A program made the position numbers and the translations under genes. A stretch of 49,815 bases of DNA from an uncultured Bacilli bacterium (GTDB taxonomy: Bacteria; Bacillota_I; Bacilli_A; RF39; UBA660): assembly GCA_947624175.1 (NCBI GenBank), contig CANQJD010000004.1, positions 1 through 49,815 of the forward strand. Direction: 5' to 3'. Below the pieces are notes generated by a model, which searched no databases, was not told the DNA's origin, and saw only the letters and a program-made list of their open reading frames with translations. Of this stretch, positions 34,750 to 42,740 are shown one piece after another. The number at the start of each line of letters is the position of its first letter. Positions within the stretch are counted from its first letter, which is position 1.

Positions 34750-34778
34750 TTGATATATAAATTACATTGATATATAAT
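34750..34778 (+). promoter_or_regulatory. promoter of a short structured mRNA (toxin-like)
   Basis: TTGATA (34750-34755), 17-base spacer, TATAAT (34773-34778). The RNA would start near 34785 and open with a hairpin, GTAACCTAA (34791-34799) against TTAGG and TTAC (34804-34814). Confidence 0.7.
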
Positions 34779-34867
34779 TACTTTAGAGATGTAACCTAAA
34801 AGTTTAGGTGTTACCTTCAAAACTTTTACTTTATTTATATTTGGTATATAGTTTGGGAGGTGATAAT

Positions 34868-35001
34868 ATGGGCAAACTATATATTTCTAAAAAAATAAGC
34901 CCCATATCATTAAAGTGGAGTACTTAACTCTTGCTTTTTTGATATTAGTTGTAATACTATTTACTATAATAGCTATTGCAATTATATTATTAAAAAAATA
35001 G
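34868..35001 (+). CDS. candidate type I toxin: short hydrophobic peptide in two overlapping frames
   Basis: GGGAGGTGATAAT precedes an ATG (34868) opening a 19-codon frame (MGKLYISKKISPISLKWST, stop at 34927). Overlapping it in the -1 frame, a GTG at 34915 opens a 28-residue frame that is one hydrophobic helix ending in Lys-Lys (EYLTLAFLILVVILFTIIAI, then AIILLKK, stop at 35001). An A7 run (34889-34895) lies where the frames can be joined; slippage there would give one 44-residue protein with a polar head and a membrane helix. Together with the overlapping antisense promoter this resembles TxpA/BsrG-type toxins. It is far too short for homology; the assignment is architectural. Confidence 0.45.
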
Positions 35002-35035
35002 CACCTAACTTCTCATTATTTTGAAGTTTGGGTGC
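34991..35035 (-). terminator. terminator of the antisense RNA
   Basis: Minus-strand hairpin of GCACC (with ACTTC) against GGTGC (with GAAGT), followed by a T7 run at 34992-34998. Confidence 0.65.
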
Positions 35036-35051
35036 AAATCCTATTTATTTG

Positions 35052-35096
35052 GAGATAGCACCTAACATCAGACAAATAGGTTATATCTCTTTTTTA
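35052..35096 (+). terminator. terminator of the toxin-like mRNA
   Basis: GAGATA (35052-35057) and ACCTA pair with TAGGT and TATCTC (35077-35089) with a symmetric internal loop, followed by T6. Confidence 0.7.
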
Positions 35097-35153
35097 TTTT
35101 ATGGAATATCTATTAAAATATACCTTAAAACCTTCTTTAAAAGAATTACAAAT

Positions 35154-35182
35154 ATTATACATTTCTTTACATAATTCGTCAA
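35154..35182 (-). promoter_or_regulatory. promoter of the antisense RNA
   Basis: TTGACG (35177-35182), 17-base spacer, TATAAT (35154-35159) on the minus strand. A second possible promoter, TTGATT (35235-35240)/TACAAT (35213-35218), lies about 60 bases upstream, just after obgE. Confidence 0.7.
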
Positions 35183-35252
35183 GAATAGATATTTATTAAT
35201 TCTTTCAATATAATTGTATCACATTTTATATAAAAATCAAGTATTTTTTTTA

Positions 35253-36524
35253 TTATTTGTGATATTCAAATTCAAAATCAAGTATTTTAACAATTGCTCC
35301 ATCTGGAACATCCATACTTTCTAATTTTTCATCAATTCCAAGTTTTCTTAATTTTCGAATAAATCTTTCGATTCCTTCATCACTTTGGAAATTAGTCATC
35401 TTAAACATCTTTTCAACTTTATCTCCATATATAATATATGAATCTCCTTCTTTTTTAACATCAAAAGGTTTTTCTTCTTCAAATTTATATAAAACATGAG
35501 ATAAGTATTCATTTTCTTCATATAAAGGAGTATTAGGTGTTTCATCAACTAAATCTGCTAATTTAATTAATACATCATCAAGCCCTTCATTAGAAATTGC
35601 TTTAATCGGATATATTTCGCATTTAACTTTCTTTTTAAATTCTTCTAAATTTTTAGAAGCACTTGGAACATCCATTTTATTAGCTATCACAATCATCGGT
35701 TTCTTAATTAATTTTGGGCTAAATTTTTCTAATTCTTTATTAATAGTTAGATAATCAGCATAAGGATCTCTTCCTTCAAGACCTGACATATCTATAACAT
35801 GAGCTATAACTTTCGTTCTTTCGATATGTCTTAAGAATTTATCCCCTAAGCCTACTCCTTCACTTGCTCCTTCTATAAGTCCTGGTAAATCAGCCATAAC
35901 GAAACTACGATTATCTTTCGTTTTCACAACCCCTAAATTAGGAGTTAAAGTTGTAAAATGATAATCCGCAATCTTTGGTTTAGCTTTTGTTACTTTTGAT
36001 AAAATTGTACTCTTTCCAACACTTGGAAGACCAACTAACCCAACATCCGCAAGAAGTTTAAGTTCAACTTTTAAGATTTTTTCTTCACCTGGCTCTCCAT
36101 TTTCTGAAAAATTAGGGGCTGGATTACTCTGAGTTTTAAAAGCGGTATTACCTCTTCCACCTCTTCCACCTTTAGCAACAATTACTTCACTATCTTTATC
36201 TTTCAAATCAGCAATTATAAAGTTCGTATCACTATCCGCGACAACCGTTCCTTGAGGTACTTTGATAATAATATCTTGGGCATTTTTTCCATCCATATTT
36301 TTACCACTACCATTTTCCCCTTTTTTACCTTTAACAACTTTCATATATCGTAAATCAATTAAAGTATGAAGACCGGTATCTACTTTAAAAATAATATCAG
36401 AGCCATTTCCTCCGTTTCCACCATATGGTCCACCCATCGGCACAAACTTTTCCCGTCTAAATGCGGTACACCCGTCTCCTCCATTACCAGCAATAACTTT
36501 AATTGTAACTTCATCTATAAACAT
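35253..36524 (-). CDS. obgE: GTPase Obg/CgtA (50S ribosome assembly)
   Basis: A 423-residue ribosome-associated GTPase. The N-terminal glycine-rich Obg fold (GGDGCTAFRREKFVPMGGP and similar runs to about 160) precedes the G domain (GLPSVGKST, TTLTPNLG, DLPGLIEGAS, NKMD). The C-terminal OCT domain (about 340-423) ends in DGAIVKILDFEFEY. It acts in 50S maturation and the stringent response. An ATG 21 bases upstream exists, but MFIDEVTIKV at 36524 is the conserved start, with GGGTGA before it. Confidence 0.96.
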   Translation of the reverse strand: MFIDEVTIKVIAGNGGDGCTAFRREKFVPMGGPYGGNGGNGSDIIFKVDTGLHTLIDLRYMKVVKGKKGENGSGKNMDGKNAQDIIIKVPQGTVVADSDTNFIIADLKDKDSEVIVAKGGRGGRGNTAFKTQSNPAPNFSENGEPGEEKILKVELKLLADVGLVGLPSVGKSTILSKVTKAKPKIADYHFTTLTPNLGVVKTKDNRSFVMADLPGLIEGASEGVGLGDKFLRHIERTKVIAHVIDMSGLEGRDPYADYLTINKELEKFSPKLIKKPMIVIANKMDVPSASKNLEEFKKKVKCEIYPIKAISNEGLDDVLIKLADLVDETPNTPLYEENEYLSHVLYKFEEEKPFDVKKEGDSYIIYGDKVEKMFKMTNFQSDEGIERFIRKLRKLGIDEKLESMDVPDGAIVKILDFEFEYHK

Positions 36525-36561
36525 AGTATCACCCATTTCTATCACGAATTATACCATAAAT

Positions 36562-36592
36562 AATAAAAAAAAACAATCTAAAAAGACTGTTA
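36562..36592 (-). terminator. terminator of the HTH-phosphoesterase gene
   Basis: Minus strand: AACAGTC pairs with GATTGTT (one G-U pair) around a short T-rich loop, followed by nine T residues. It overlaps the stop codon. Confidence 0.65.
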
Positions 36593-37594
36593 CTTTTTCA
36601 AAACTTTCGAAGGTTCTACTTCATTTTCGATTTCCGTTGTTTTGGTATTTCTTCCTCTCCATAAAGAAATATTAAATTCATTCATTTTAACTATTTCAGG
36701 ATCAACTAAGAATTGTTCAAAAATAACATTAGAAATACAACCATTATTCTTGGTAAACTCGATGGTCATCTTAACCATACCAGGTTGCACATGAGGATTA
36801 ATACTCGTATATAAATTAGATAAAGATGGTAAATGAACCTTTTTAAAACCAGATCCTTCTTGTAAAGACATAAAATGGGTATGTCCTTCCAAAACTAAAC
36901 ATTCTTTCTTAATCCGATTAAGATTAATTGGTTCAAATCCAACATTTTCTTCTAAATTATGACTTACAAATATTTCATCATTTTTAATTCTTAAGATTCC
37001 TTGTCTATAACCTAAACTTACTATATCATGTCTATATGATTCAATTATTTTTTCAATATCAAGTCCTGCATTTTTTAAAGAATCAAAGTCATGATCTCCT
37101 AAAAGAGCATAGGTTAAAATATTTTTATCAAGTGGATAATTATCTAAAAAGTAATCGATTTGGTCTTTATGAGTAGTATGTTTTTTAGGATGTCCTATAT
37201 TAATTCCATCAACTAAATCACCAGCTACTATAACCGCATGAATATCTTCATGACTTGCATATTCATAAGCTTTTTCAATTAAATCTAATCTTTCAAAAAT
37301 TGAACCTATATGTAAATCTGATAGCAATAATATTTTTAATTCTAACTCTTCAGGTTTTGTAATAATTACTTGTTCTTTTGGTAATTGCTTTTTTACTGCT
37401 AAACCTTTTTTTAATCTATATGAAATATCTCCATTCGAATAATAAAATCTTTTAAATTCCATTCCTTCATTTTTTAAAAATGTAAAATATTGATATAAAT
37501 TTTTTAAAGGTACTCCCATCTCGGTGCTTATTTCATTGACAGTTTTATTTTCTGCCACTAAATCTACTAATTTTTTTAAATCTATATCAGTCAT
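36590..37594 (-). CDS. metallophosphoesterase with N-terminal helix-turn-helix
   Basis: A 334-residue fusion. Residues 1-65 look like a winged or simple helix-turn-helix (VNEISTEMGVPLKNLYQYFT, then a SNGDISYRL wing). Residues ~85-290 form a calcineurin-like phosphoesterase with DLHIG, GDLVDG, LGDHDF, SHNLEEN and GHTHF, so all metal-binding residues are present. The substrate is unknown; the combination suggests a nuclease or phosphatase directed to nucleic acid. It has its own promoter and terminator between obgE and the glycosidase gene. Confidence 0.8.
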   Translation of the reverse strand: MTDIDLKKLVDLVAENKTVNEISTEMGVPLKNLYQYFTFLKNEGMEFKRFYYSNGDISYRLKKGLAVKKQLPKEQVIITKPEELELKILLLSDLHIGSIFERLDLIEKAYEYASHEDIHAVIVAGDLVDGINIGHPKKHTTHKDQIDYFLDNYPLDKNILTYALLGDHDFDSLKNAGLDIEKIIESYRHDIVSLGYRQGILRIKNDEIFVSHNLEENVGFEPINLNRIKKECLVLEGHTHFMSLQEGSGFKKVHLPSLSNLYTSINPHVQPGMVKMTIEFTKNNGCISNVIFEQFLVDPEIVKMNEFNISLWRGRNTKTTEIENEVEPSKVLKK

Positions 37595-37612
37595 ACTACC
37601 TACCTCATATTG

Positions 37613-37641
37613 ATAATAATACTTCTAATATTTAAAGTCAA
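37613..37641 (-). promoter_or_regulatory. promoter of the HTH-phosphoesterase
   Basis: TTGACT (37636-37641), 17-base spacer, TATTAT (37613-37618) on the minus strand. Confidence 0.7.
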
Positions 37642-37642
37642 T

Positions 37643-37665
37643 TTAAAAGTGTCTAATTGACACTT
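37643..37665 (-). terminator. terminator of the family 3 glycosidase gene
   Basis: AAGTGTC (37647-37653) pairs with GACACTT (37659-37665) around a five-base loop; the stop codon lies in the hairpin. The T-tract is short (TTTAAATT). Confidence 0.5.
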
Positions 37666-38897
37666 ATTTTTTCGATTATTTTTTTATGTTCACTTGATGC
37701 TAAATAACTTTTATCAAGATAGTTATCTTCGGTAAGTTTGGAATATTTTAAAGTTAAAATCTTTCGAACCGAATTATTTATTTGATCTTCAGTTATTTTA
37801 CCACTTGCAATACTTGCTTTAATACTAGACATAGCACTAGTTGATGATTTAGGCATTAAAAGTAAATCAACTCCGGCATTAATAGCCATTTCATAAATTT
37901 CACTTTCTTTATAATTGTTAGTTAAAGCCCCCATATTTAAAGCATCGGTTACTACTAAACCTTGATAATTTAATTCCGTCTTTAATAAATCTGTAATTAA
38001 AACTTTAGATAAAGAGGCTGGGGTTTTATCATTCGTTATTTTAGGAATAGCTAAATGTCCTATCATAATAATATCAGCACCTTCTCCTATAGCCTTCTTA
38101 AAAGGAATTAACTCTTTTTCCATTAATTCATCTTTGGTTTTATTAATAACTGGTAAATCATAATGAGAATCAGTTGTCGTACTACCATGACCTGGAAAAT
38201 GTTTATAAACAGGTATTACTCCTTTATCTTCTAAACCTTTACCAAGTTTTATTCCCATCTGGCTTACTAAATCAGCAGTAGTTCCAAAACTTCTACTTCC
38301 AATAAAACTTTGATTACGACTTTCAACAATATCTAAAACAGGAGCAAAGTCAACATTAATCCCAAATACTTTTAATTCTTCTCCAATAACTCCCCCTACT
38401 TGATAGGCAATATCGGAGTCGCCCGTTTTCCCAACATCAAACATAGCTGGTATTTTGGTTGCTTGCACATCACTTAAAGATTTAAGTCTTTGAACCGTTC
38501 CTCCTTCTTGATCAACTGACATGAACATTGGAATATCAGCTGTTTCTTTAATAGACTTAATTAAGTTTAATGTCTTTTCATAAGTAGTAAAATTTTCAGC
38601 AAATAAAATAAATCCCCCTGGTTTATTATTTACTAAAGCACTTTTTAAAGTATCATCCATTTCTCCACTTCGATAAGAAATTATTAACATTTGCCCAATC
38701 TTTTCTTCTAAAGACATACTTTCTAACTTCTCATTAACCTTTTTTTCTAAAGGACTTAAAGTTTCTTTATCTGAACTATTATTAGTATTACTATCTAACT
38801 TTTTATCATCCTTATCAGTTAAAAATACATAAGCCAAAACTCCACCTAAAATAATAATTAAAATAATTAAAACAATAATAATCTTTTTACTTTTCAT
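37653..38897 (-). CDS. membrane-anchored beta-N-acetylhexosaminidase (GH3, NagZ-like)
   Basis: A 414-residue glycoside hydrolase family 3 enzyme. N-terminal anchor (about 4-25), then SLEEKIGQMLI, the MSVDQEGGTVQRL strand, KHFPGHGSTTTDSHYD (the NagZ KHFPGHG..DSH catalytic loop with general acid/base Asp-His) and VVTDALNMGAL with the nucleophile aspartate. It should release N-acetylglucosamine from muropeptides outside the membrane for cell-wall recycling. Start at 38897 by GAGGAG; the ATG 24 bases upstream overlaps the previous gene. Co-transcribed with the DUF1016 nuclease gene 10 bases before it, an unexpected pairing. Confidence 0.93.
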   Translation of the reverse strand: MKSKKIIIVLIILIIILGGVLAYVFLTDKDDKKLDSNTNNSSDKETLSPLEKKVNEKLESMSLEEKIGQMLIISYRSGEMDDTLKSALVNNKPGGFILFAENFTTYEKTLNLIKSIKETADIPMFMSVDQEGGTVQRLKSLSDVQATKIPAMFDVGKTGDSDIAYQVGGVIGEELKVFGINVDFAPVLDIVESRNQSFIGSRSFGTTADLVSQMGIKLGKGLEDKGVIPVYKHFPGHGSTTTDSHYDLPVINKTKDELMEKELIPFKKAIGEGADIIMIGHLAIPKITNDKTPASLSKVLITDLLKTELNYQGLVVTDALNMGALTNNYKESEIYEMAINAGVDLLLMPKSSTSAMSSIKASIASGKITEDQINNSVRKILTLKYSKLTEDNYLDKSYLASSEHKKIIEKISVN

Positions 38898-38907
38898 ATA
38901 AATCTCC

Positions 38908-39918
38908 TCATTTATTTTCATTTAATACTTTCTCTACTTCACTTATTAATTCTTCTTTTTTAGGAATATAATAAGTATAAGTAGATGCAAAAACATTATT
39001 TGAAAGCCCACCTAAAGCATAATCAATTGCAATATCTTTTTTACTTTTACAAAGAATAATTCCTATTGGTTTATTATCATCTTTATCATTTATCTCTTCA
39101 TTATAATAATTTAAGTACATATTCATTTGACCAGCATATTCGGCTTTCATTTGTCCAATCTTTAAATCTATTAAAACATAACACTTTAGTATTTTGTTAT
39201 AGAAAACCATATCAACATAATAATGAGTGTTTCCTAAAGTGATTCTCTGCTCTGTCCCAACAAACATAAAACCTTTACCAAGTTCAAGTAAAAATTCTTC
39301 AATATGTTTTACTAACTTTTGCTCTAAATCTTTTTCTAAAATTGGTTTATTTTCTTTAACTCCTAAAAATTCAAACACATAAGGTTCTTTTAATATATCT
39401 TCAGGTGTATTAAAAGTTTGTCCAACTTTAGATAATTCATAAACTTTTTCTTTATTCTTTTTTCCTTCAGAAAGTAATAATCTTTCAAATAAAGATGTTT
39501 CCAATTGTCTTTTTAATTCTCGGACACTCCAATTAGAATTAATACATTCTTTTTCATAAAAGTTTCTCTCTTCAATATTATTTATACTTAATAATTCACA
39601 ATAATGAGACCAACTCAATTTAACAGACAGTGTCTGTTGTTTTGGATATTCTAAATAAAATCTTCTCATGTATTGTAAATTTGAAACAGAAAAACCTGAA
39701 CCTAAAATCTTTCTTAATTCTTTAGATAATTCTTTCAATATTTGCTTTCCATATTCCGCTTTAATATTACCATTTTGTTCATTTTCTACAATAATTCTTC
39801 CAACATTCCAATAGGCATAAAGCATAGTATTGTTTACTTCATATGCTACTTTTTTCCTACTACTTATAATAACATCTTTAATTTCTTGAATCATTTCAGC
39901 ATTATTTTTATCTAACAT
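38908..39918 (-). CDS. DUF1016/YhcG-family PD-(D/E)XK nuclease
   Basis: A 336-residue two-domain protein. Residues 1-150 match the YhcG/DUF1016 N-terminal helical domain (YAYWNVGRIIVENEQ, FSVSNLQYMRRFY). Residues 170-330 hold the PD-(D/E)XK core with YYVDMVFYN and LIDLKIG (D...D-x-K). Such proteins are common beside restriction-modification genes and mobile islands, but no methylase is near. AAGGAGTGA precedes the ATG. Function is unproven; a Holliday-junction or defence role has been suggested for the fold. Confidence 0.88.
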   Translation of the reverse strand: MLDKNNAEMIQEIKDVIISSRKKVAYEVNNTMLYAYWNVGRIIVENEQNGNIKAEYGKQILKELSKELRKILGSGFSVSNLQYMRRFYLEYPKQQTLSVKLSWSHYCELLSINNIEERNFYEKECINSNWSVRELKRQLETSLFERLLLSEGKKNKEKVYELSKVGQTFNTPEDILKEPYVFEFLGVKENKPILEKDLEQKLVKHIEEFLLELGKGFMFVGTEQRITLGNTHYYVDMVFYNKILKCYVLIDLKIGQMKAEYAGQMNMYLNYYNEEINDKDDNKPIGIILCKSKKDIAIDYALGGLSNNVFASTYTYYIPKKEELISEVEKVLNENK

Positions 39919-40019
39919 TTTTTATCACTCCTTCCGCAATTATGCTTAATTAATTAAAATATAATTCTTCTATTAACTATTTTATCACAAAATAAACTTT
40001 ATTTGATTACTTATTTGTA

Positions 40020-40135
40020 ATAAAATTAATTTTTCTTAATTCTCAAAGTAAAAGCAATTTTGAAGACATTGGTTGCATTTACTTTGAGAATATCTTTTGC
40101 ATTTACTTTGAGAAGTCACCATAAAATTAATTTTT
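40020..40135. repeat. small repeat cluster flanked by 15-base direct repeats
   Basis: TTCTCAAAGTAAAAGCAA (40040-40057) is the inverse complement (17 of 18) of TTGCATTTACTTTGAGAA, which occurs twice in direct orientation at 40073-40090 and 40097-40114. The cluster is flanked by perfect ATAAAATTAATTTTT copies at 40020-40034 and 40121-40135. It resembles the end of an insertion sequence with multiple terminal repeats, or a miniature element with target duplication. Confidence 0.45.
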
Positions 40136-40152
40136 TATTAAACTTACTAAAG

Positions 40153-40184
40153 AAAAAAATCCATAATATCTAGTATTACAGATT
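40153..40184 (-). terminator. terminator of tRNA-His
   Basis: AATC and TAATA pair with TATTA and GATT across a mismatch, followed on the minus strand by T7. Confidence 0.6.
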
Positions 40185-40221
40185 TATATATCTTTCGCAT
40201 AAAATATGCGTAAATTCCAAA

Positions 40222-40298
40222 TGGGATGGAATGAGGGAATCGAACCCTCGTATACTAGAGCCACAATCTAGCGTGTTAACCACTTCACCAATTCCACC
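40222..40298 (-). tRNA. tRNA-His (GTG anticodon)
   Basis: A 77-base gene with a full cloverleaf: acceptor GTGGAAT/ATTCCAT with an extra G(-1) paired to C73 (the histidine identity element), anticodon stem CTAGA/TCTAG with loop TTGTGGC (anticodon GTG), T-arm GAGGG-TTCGATT-CCCTC, and an encoded CCA end. A small CGCATA/TATGCG hairpin follows. It is the only tRNA gene in the window. Confidence 0.95.
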
Positions 40299-40312
40299 AA
40301 ATAACAATAGAT

Positions 40313-40341
40313 ATATTACCATAATTTTAGAAGGATAGCAA
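40313..40341 (-). promoter_or_regulatory. promoter of tRNA-His
   Basis: TTGCTA (40336-40341), 17-base spacer, TAATAT (40313-40318) on the minus strand, about 15 bases before the tRNA 5' end. Confidence 0.6.
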
Positions 40342-40425
40342 CAAAAATTCATCTTTTTTTCAAAAAAACTTAATATTTTACTAAAAATATGTTATATTTT
40401 ATTATATAAATGAAAAGAGGAAAAT

Positions 40426-41388
40426 ATGAATGTAGGTATAATTGGAACAGGGGCTTATGCAATTGCTATTGCATCTCTTTTAGAAAATAAACATGTTAAC
40501 ATCATGATGTGGACTGCTATTGAAACGGAATATAAAGAATTAAGTAATACTTATAAAAATAGTAATGCCCTAGATTTTAAACTTAATAGTAAAACCAAAT
40601 TTACAATGGATATTGTAAAACTATTAGCAGAAAATGAAACAATTATTTTAGCAATTCCTGCTAAATTCATAAATTCAACCGTTGCTTTAATGAAAGGATA
40701 TATTACTAATCATCAAATCTTAATTGCAACTAAAGGAATTGAAGGTCAAGAAAAGATGCTTATTCATGAATATTTAAAACGTGAACTAAAAACTGAAAAG
40801 ATAACGTGTTTATCTGGTCCTTCTTTTGCTAAAGAAGTTATAAAGAAAGAACCTATGGGTTTAACTTTAGCATCTGAAAATAAAGCATCTCTTGATTATT
40901 TTATAAATTTATTTAGTAATATTCCTTATTTAACACTTGATAAAACTTCGGATATTACAGGATGTGAGTTATGTGGCATCTTAAAAAATATTGTTGCCAT
41001 CTTCTCCGGTATTTTAGATGGTTTAGGAGTTAATTCTAGTACGAATGCCAAGTTTTTAGTTGATGCTTCTAAAGATATTCAAAAAGTTATCCACTATTTT
41101 GGTGGAGATGAAGAAACTTTTACAACTTATGCTGGGATGGGAGACTTAATTTTAACTTGTACAAGTATTAAAAGTCGTAATTACACATTCGGTAAATTAA
41201 TTGGTGAAGGAAAAGATTTTAATAGTTATAAAGAAATAACTACCATTGAAGGTTTAGAAAACTTAAATGCTATTCATACTTTATTTGAAAAAAATAATAT
41301 TAAATCGGGAATAGTCGACATTTTATATGAAATTGTCTATTTAGGTCAACCTAAAGAAATTATTTACAATTATTTAACTAACTTATAA
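40426..41388 (+). CDS. gpsA: glycerol-3-phosphate dehydrogenase (NAD(P)+)
   Basis: A 320-residue enzyme that reduces dihydroxyacetone phosphate to sn-glycerol-3-phosphate for phospholipid synthesis. The N-terminal Rossmann motif GIIGTGAYA, the LSGPSFAKEV block, the catalytic lysine in CGILKNIVAI and the GMGDLILTCTS/SRNYTFG substrate block are all present. GAGGAAA precedes the ATG. Length is slightly under the usual 330-340. It is monocistronic, ending in a strong terminator. Confidence 0.95.
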   Translation: MNVGIIGTGAYAIAIASLLENKHVNIMMWTAIETEYKELSNTYKNSNALDFKLNSKTKFTMDIVKLLAENETIILAIPAKFINSTVALMKGYITNHQILIATKGIEGQEKMLIHEYLKRELKTEKITCLSGPSFAKEVIKKEPMGLTLASENKASLDYFINLFSNIPYLTLDKTSDITGCELCGILKNIVAIFSGILDGLGVNSSTNAKFLVDASKDIQKVIHYFGGDEETFTTYAGMGDLILTCTSIKSRNYTFGKLIGEGKDFNSYKEITTIEGLENLNAIHTLFEKNNIKSGIVDILYEIVYLGQPKEIIYNYLTNL

Positions 41389-41418
41389 TAGTATATTTAA
41401 ACCATACTATTTTTTTTC
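41387..41418 (+). terminator. terminator of gpsA
   Basis: AATAGTAT (41387-41394) pairs with ATACTATT (41404-41411), followed by T residues. It overlaps the gpsA stop. Confidence 0.75.
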
Positions 41419-41465
41419 GACATTTCATATAACATTTATTAGAATATAAAAAATATTTAACCATG

Positions 41466-41494
41466 CAAAAAAGAAAGCCAAAAACTTTCCTTTT
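41466..41494 (-). terminator. terminator of the rubrerythrin gene
   Basis: Minus strand: AAGGAAAG and CTTTCTT form a short stem followed by a T6 run, just after the rubrerythrin stop. Confidence 0.55.
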
Positions 41495-41502
41495 CAAACA
41501 TT

Positions 41503-42042
41503 TTAATAATTTTCTTTTTTAACTTCAAAGTAACTTTGAGGATGAGCACATACTGGACAAACACTTGGAGCACTCTTACCAATTACAATGTGTCCGCAGT
41601 TACGACATTGCCAAATTGTATCTCCATCTTTTGAGAAGACAAGTCCTTCTTCCATGTTTTTAATTAACTTTCTATATCTTTCTTCATGTTCTTTTTCAAT
41701 CTTAGCAACTCCTTCAAATAAAGTAGCAATTCTTGTGAACCCTTCTTCTCTTGCAGTCTTAGCAAACTCATCATACATATCAGTCCACTCATAGTTTTCA
41801 CCATCAGCAGCAGCTTTTAAGTTATCTAAAGTTTCAGGTACTTCTCCTCCATTTAATTCTTTAAACCATAATTTAGCATGCTCTTTTTCATTATCAGCTG
41901 TTTCTAGAAAAATAGCTGCAATTTGTTCATATCCTTCTTTTTTAGCCTTACTAGCAAAATAAGTATATTTATTTCTTGCTTGACTTTCACCAGCAAATGC
42001 TGTCATTAAATTTTGTTCAGTCTTACTTCCTTTTAGTTCCAT
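41503..42042 (-). CDS. rubrerythrin
   Basis: A 179-residue diiron peroxidase that reduces hydrogen peroxide. The ferritin-like four-helix domain supplies EXXH-type ligands ([30 protein letters not shown]). The C-terminal rubredoxin domain has CRNCGHIV and CPVCAHPQ. The start at 42042 is eight bases after GGAGG; a TTG six bases earlier is too close. It lies downstream of the rubredoxin/flavin-reductase fusion gene on the same strand, a plausible electron donor. Confidence 0.95.
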   Translation of the reverse strand: MELKGSKTEQNLMTAFAGESQARNKYTYFASKAKKEGYEQIAAIFLETADNEKEHAKLWFKELNGGEVPETLDNLKAAADGENYEWTDMYDEFAKTAREEGFTRIATLFEGVAKIEKEHEERYRKLIKNMEEGLVFSKDGDTIWQCRNCGHIVIGKSAPSVCPVCAHPQSYFEVKKENY

Positions 42043-42072
42043 AATCAATTCCTCCTTCTTGAAACTATTACT

Positions 42073-42102
42073 TAGTCATCTTGACTAGACAATTAAATTA
42101 TA
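42073..42102 (-). promoter_or_regulatory. rubrerythrin promoter with palindromic operator
   Basis: TATAAT at 42097-42102 on the minus strand; the -35 is weak. A perfect palindrome TAGTCA-n3-TGACTA (42073-42087) covers the likely transcription start, where a repressor could bind. It does not match the PerR box consensus. Confidence 0.45.
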
Positions 42103-42132
42103 TCATATTTTTTAAATTAGCAATACCTTTTT

Positions 42133-42729
42133 TTATTTCTTTTCAAAGGCACTTTTCCCTACTCCACATTTTGGACAAACAAAATCATCAGGTAAGGTAT
42201 CTCCATAATAAACATAACCACATACTGTACAAATCCAAGCTGTTTTACCACTTTCTGTTTCAACTTTTAATAATTCATCTTTATGTAATTGATAGTCTTG
42301 ATATAACATAGCTTCTTCATTATTAAATCTTACTTCATCAACTACTCTTCCAATAAATATATTATGAGTTTCGACATCAATTATATCTACTATTTCTAAA
42401 ATCATATAACCAATCGTATCTTTTAATACTTTAATACCATCAATTTCTAAATAATCAAAGTCTTTAAACTTATCAATATCTTTTGATGAATTAAACCCAA
42501 AGGTTTTAATAACTTCACCCTTAACATTCTTACTTAATATACTAATAGTAAATTTCGAATTTTTCTTTAACATTTGATTAGTATAATTATTTTTATTAAC
42601 TGAAACACTTATTAAAGGTGGTTTACTAGAACTTACTTGTAAAACTGTGTCAACTATACAAGCTGAACCTTTCGTTGATACAATAAACATACCAGATAAA
42701 ATATCTCTTGTTAAACTTTTCTCTTTCAT
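42133..42729 (-). CDS. hrb: high-molecular-weight rubredoxin (flavin reductase-rubredoxin fusion)
   Basis: A 198-residue fusion. Residues ~10-150 are an FMN-binding flavin reductase/split-barrel domain ([28 protein letters not shown]). Residues ~155-198 are a rubredoxin with [16 protein letters not shown] and FVCPKCG. In Moorella, Hrb passes electrons from NAD(P)H to flavodiiron proteins or rubrerythrin for oxygen and peroxide removal. The ATG at 42729 follows AAAGGATT; an ATG 15 bases upstream overlaps the stop of the broken ATPase gene as ATGA and is a possible coupled start. Confidence 0.9.
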   Translation of the reverse strand: MKEKSLTRDILSGMFIVSTKGSACIVDTVLQVSSSKPPLISVSVNKNNYTNQMLKKNSKFTISILSKNVKGEVIKTFGFNSSKDIDKFKDFDYLEIDGIKVLKDTIGYMILEIVDIIDVETHNIFIGRVVDEVRFNNEEAMLYQDYQLHKDELLKVETESGKTAWICTVCGYVYYGDTLPDDFVCPKCGVGKSAFEKK

Positions 42730-42740
42730 ATCTAATCCTT

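Larger units (their letters stand above)
34990..35147 (-). ncRNA. candidate antisense RNA antitoxin
   Basis: A strong minus-strand promoter (35154-35182) starts an RNA near 35147. A terminator hairpin GCACC/GGTGC with inner ACTTC/GAAGT (35001-35035) followed by TATTTTTTT would end it near 34990. About 105 bases overlap the 3' end of the convergent toxin-like mRNA, as in the RatA/txpA and SR4/bsrG pairs. No ORF of note lies within it. Confidence 0.5.
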
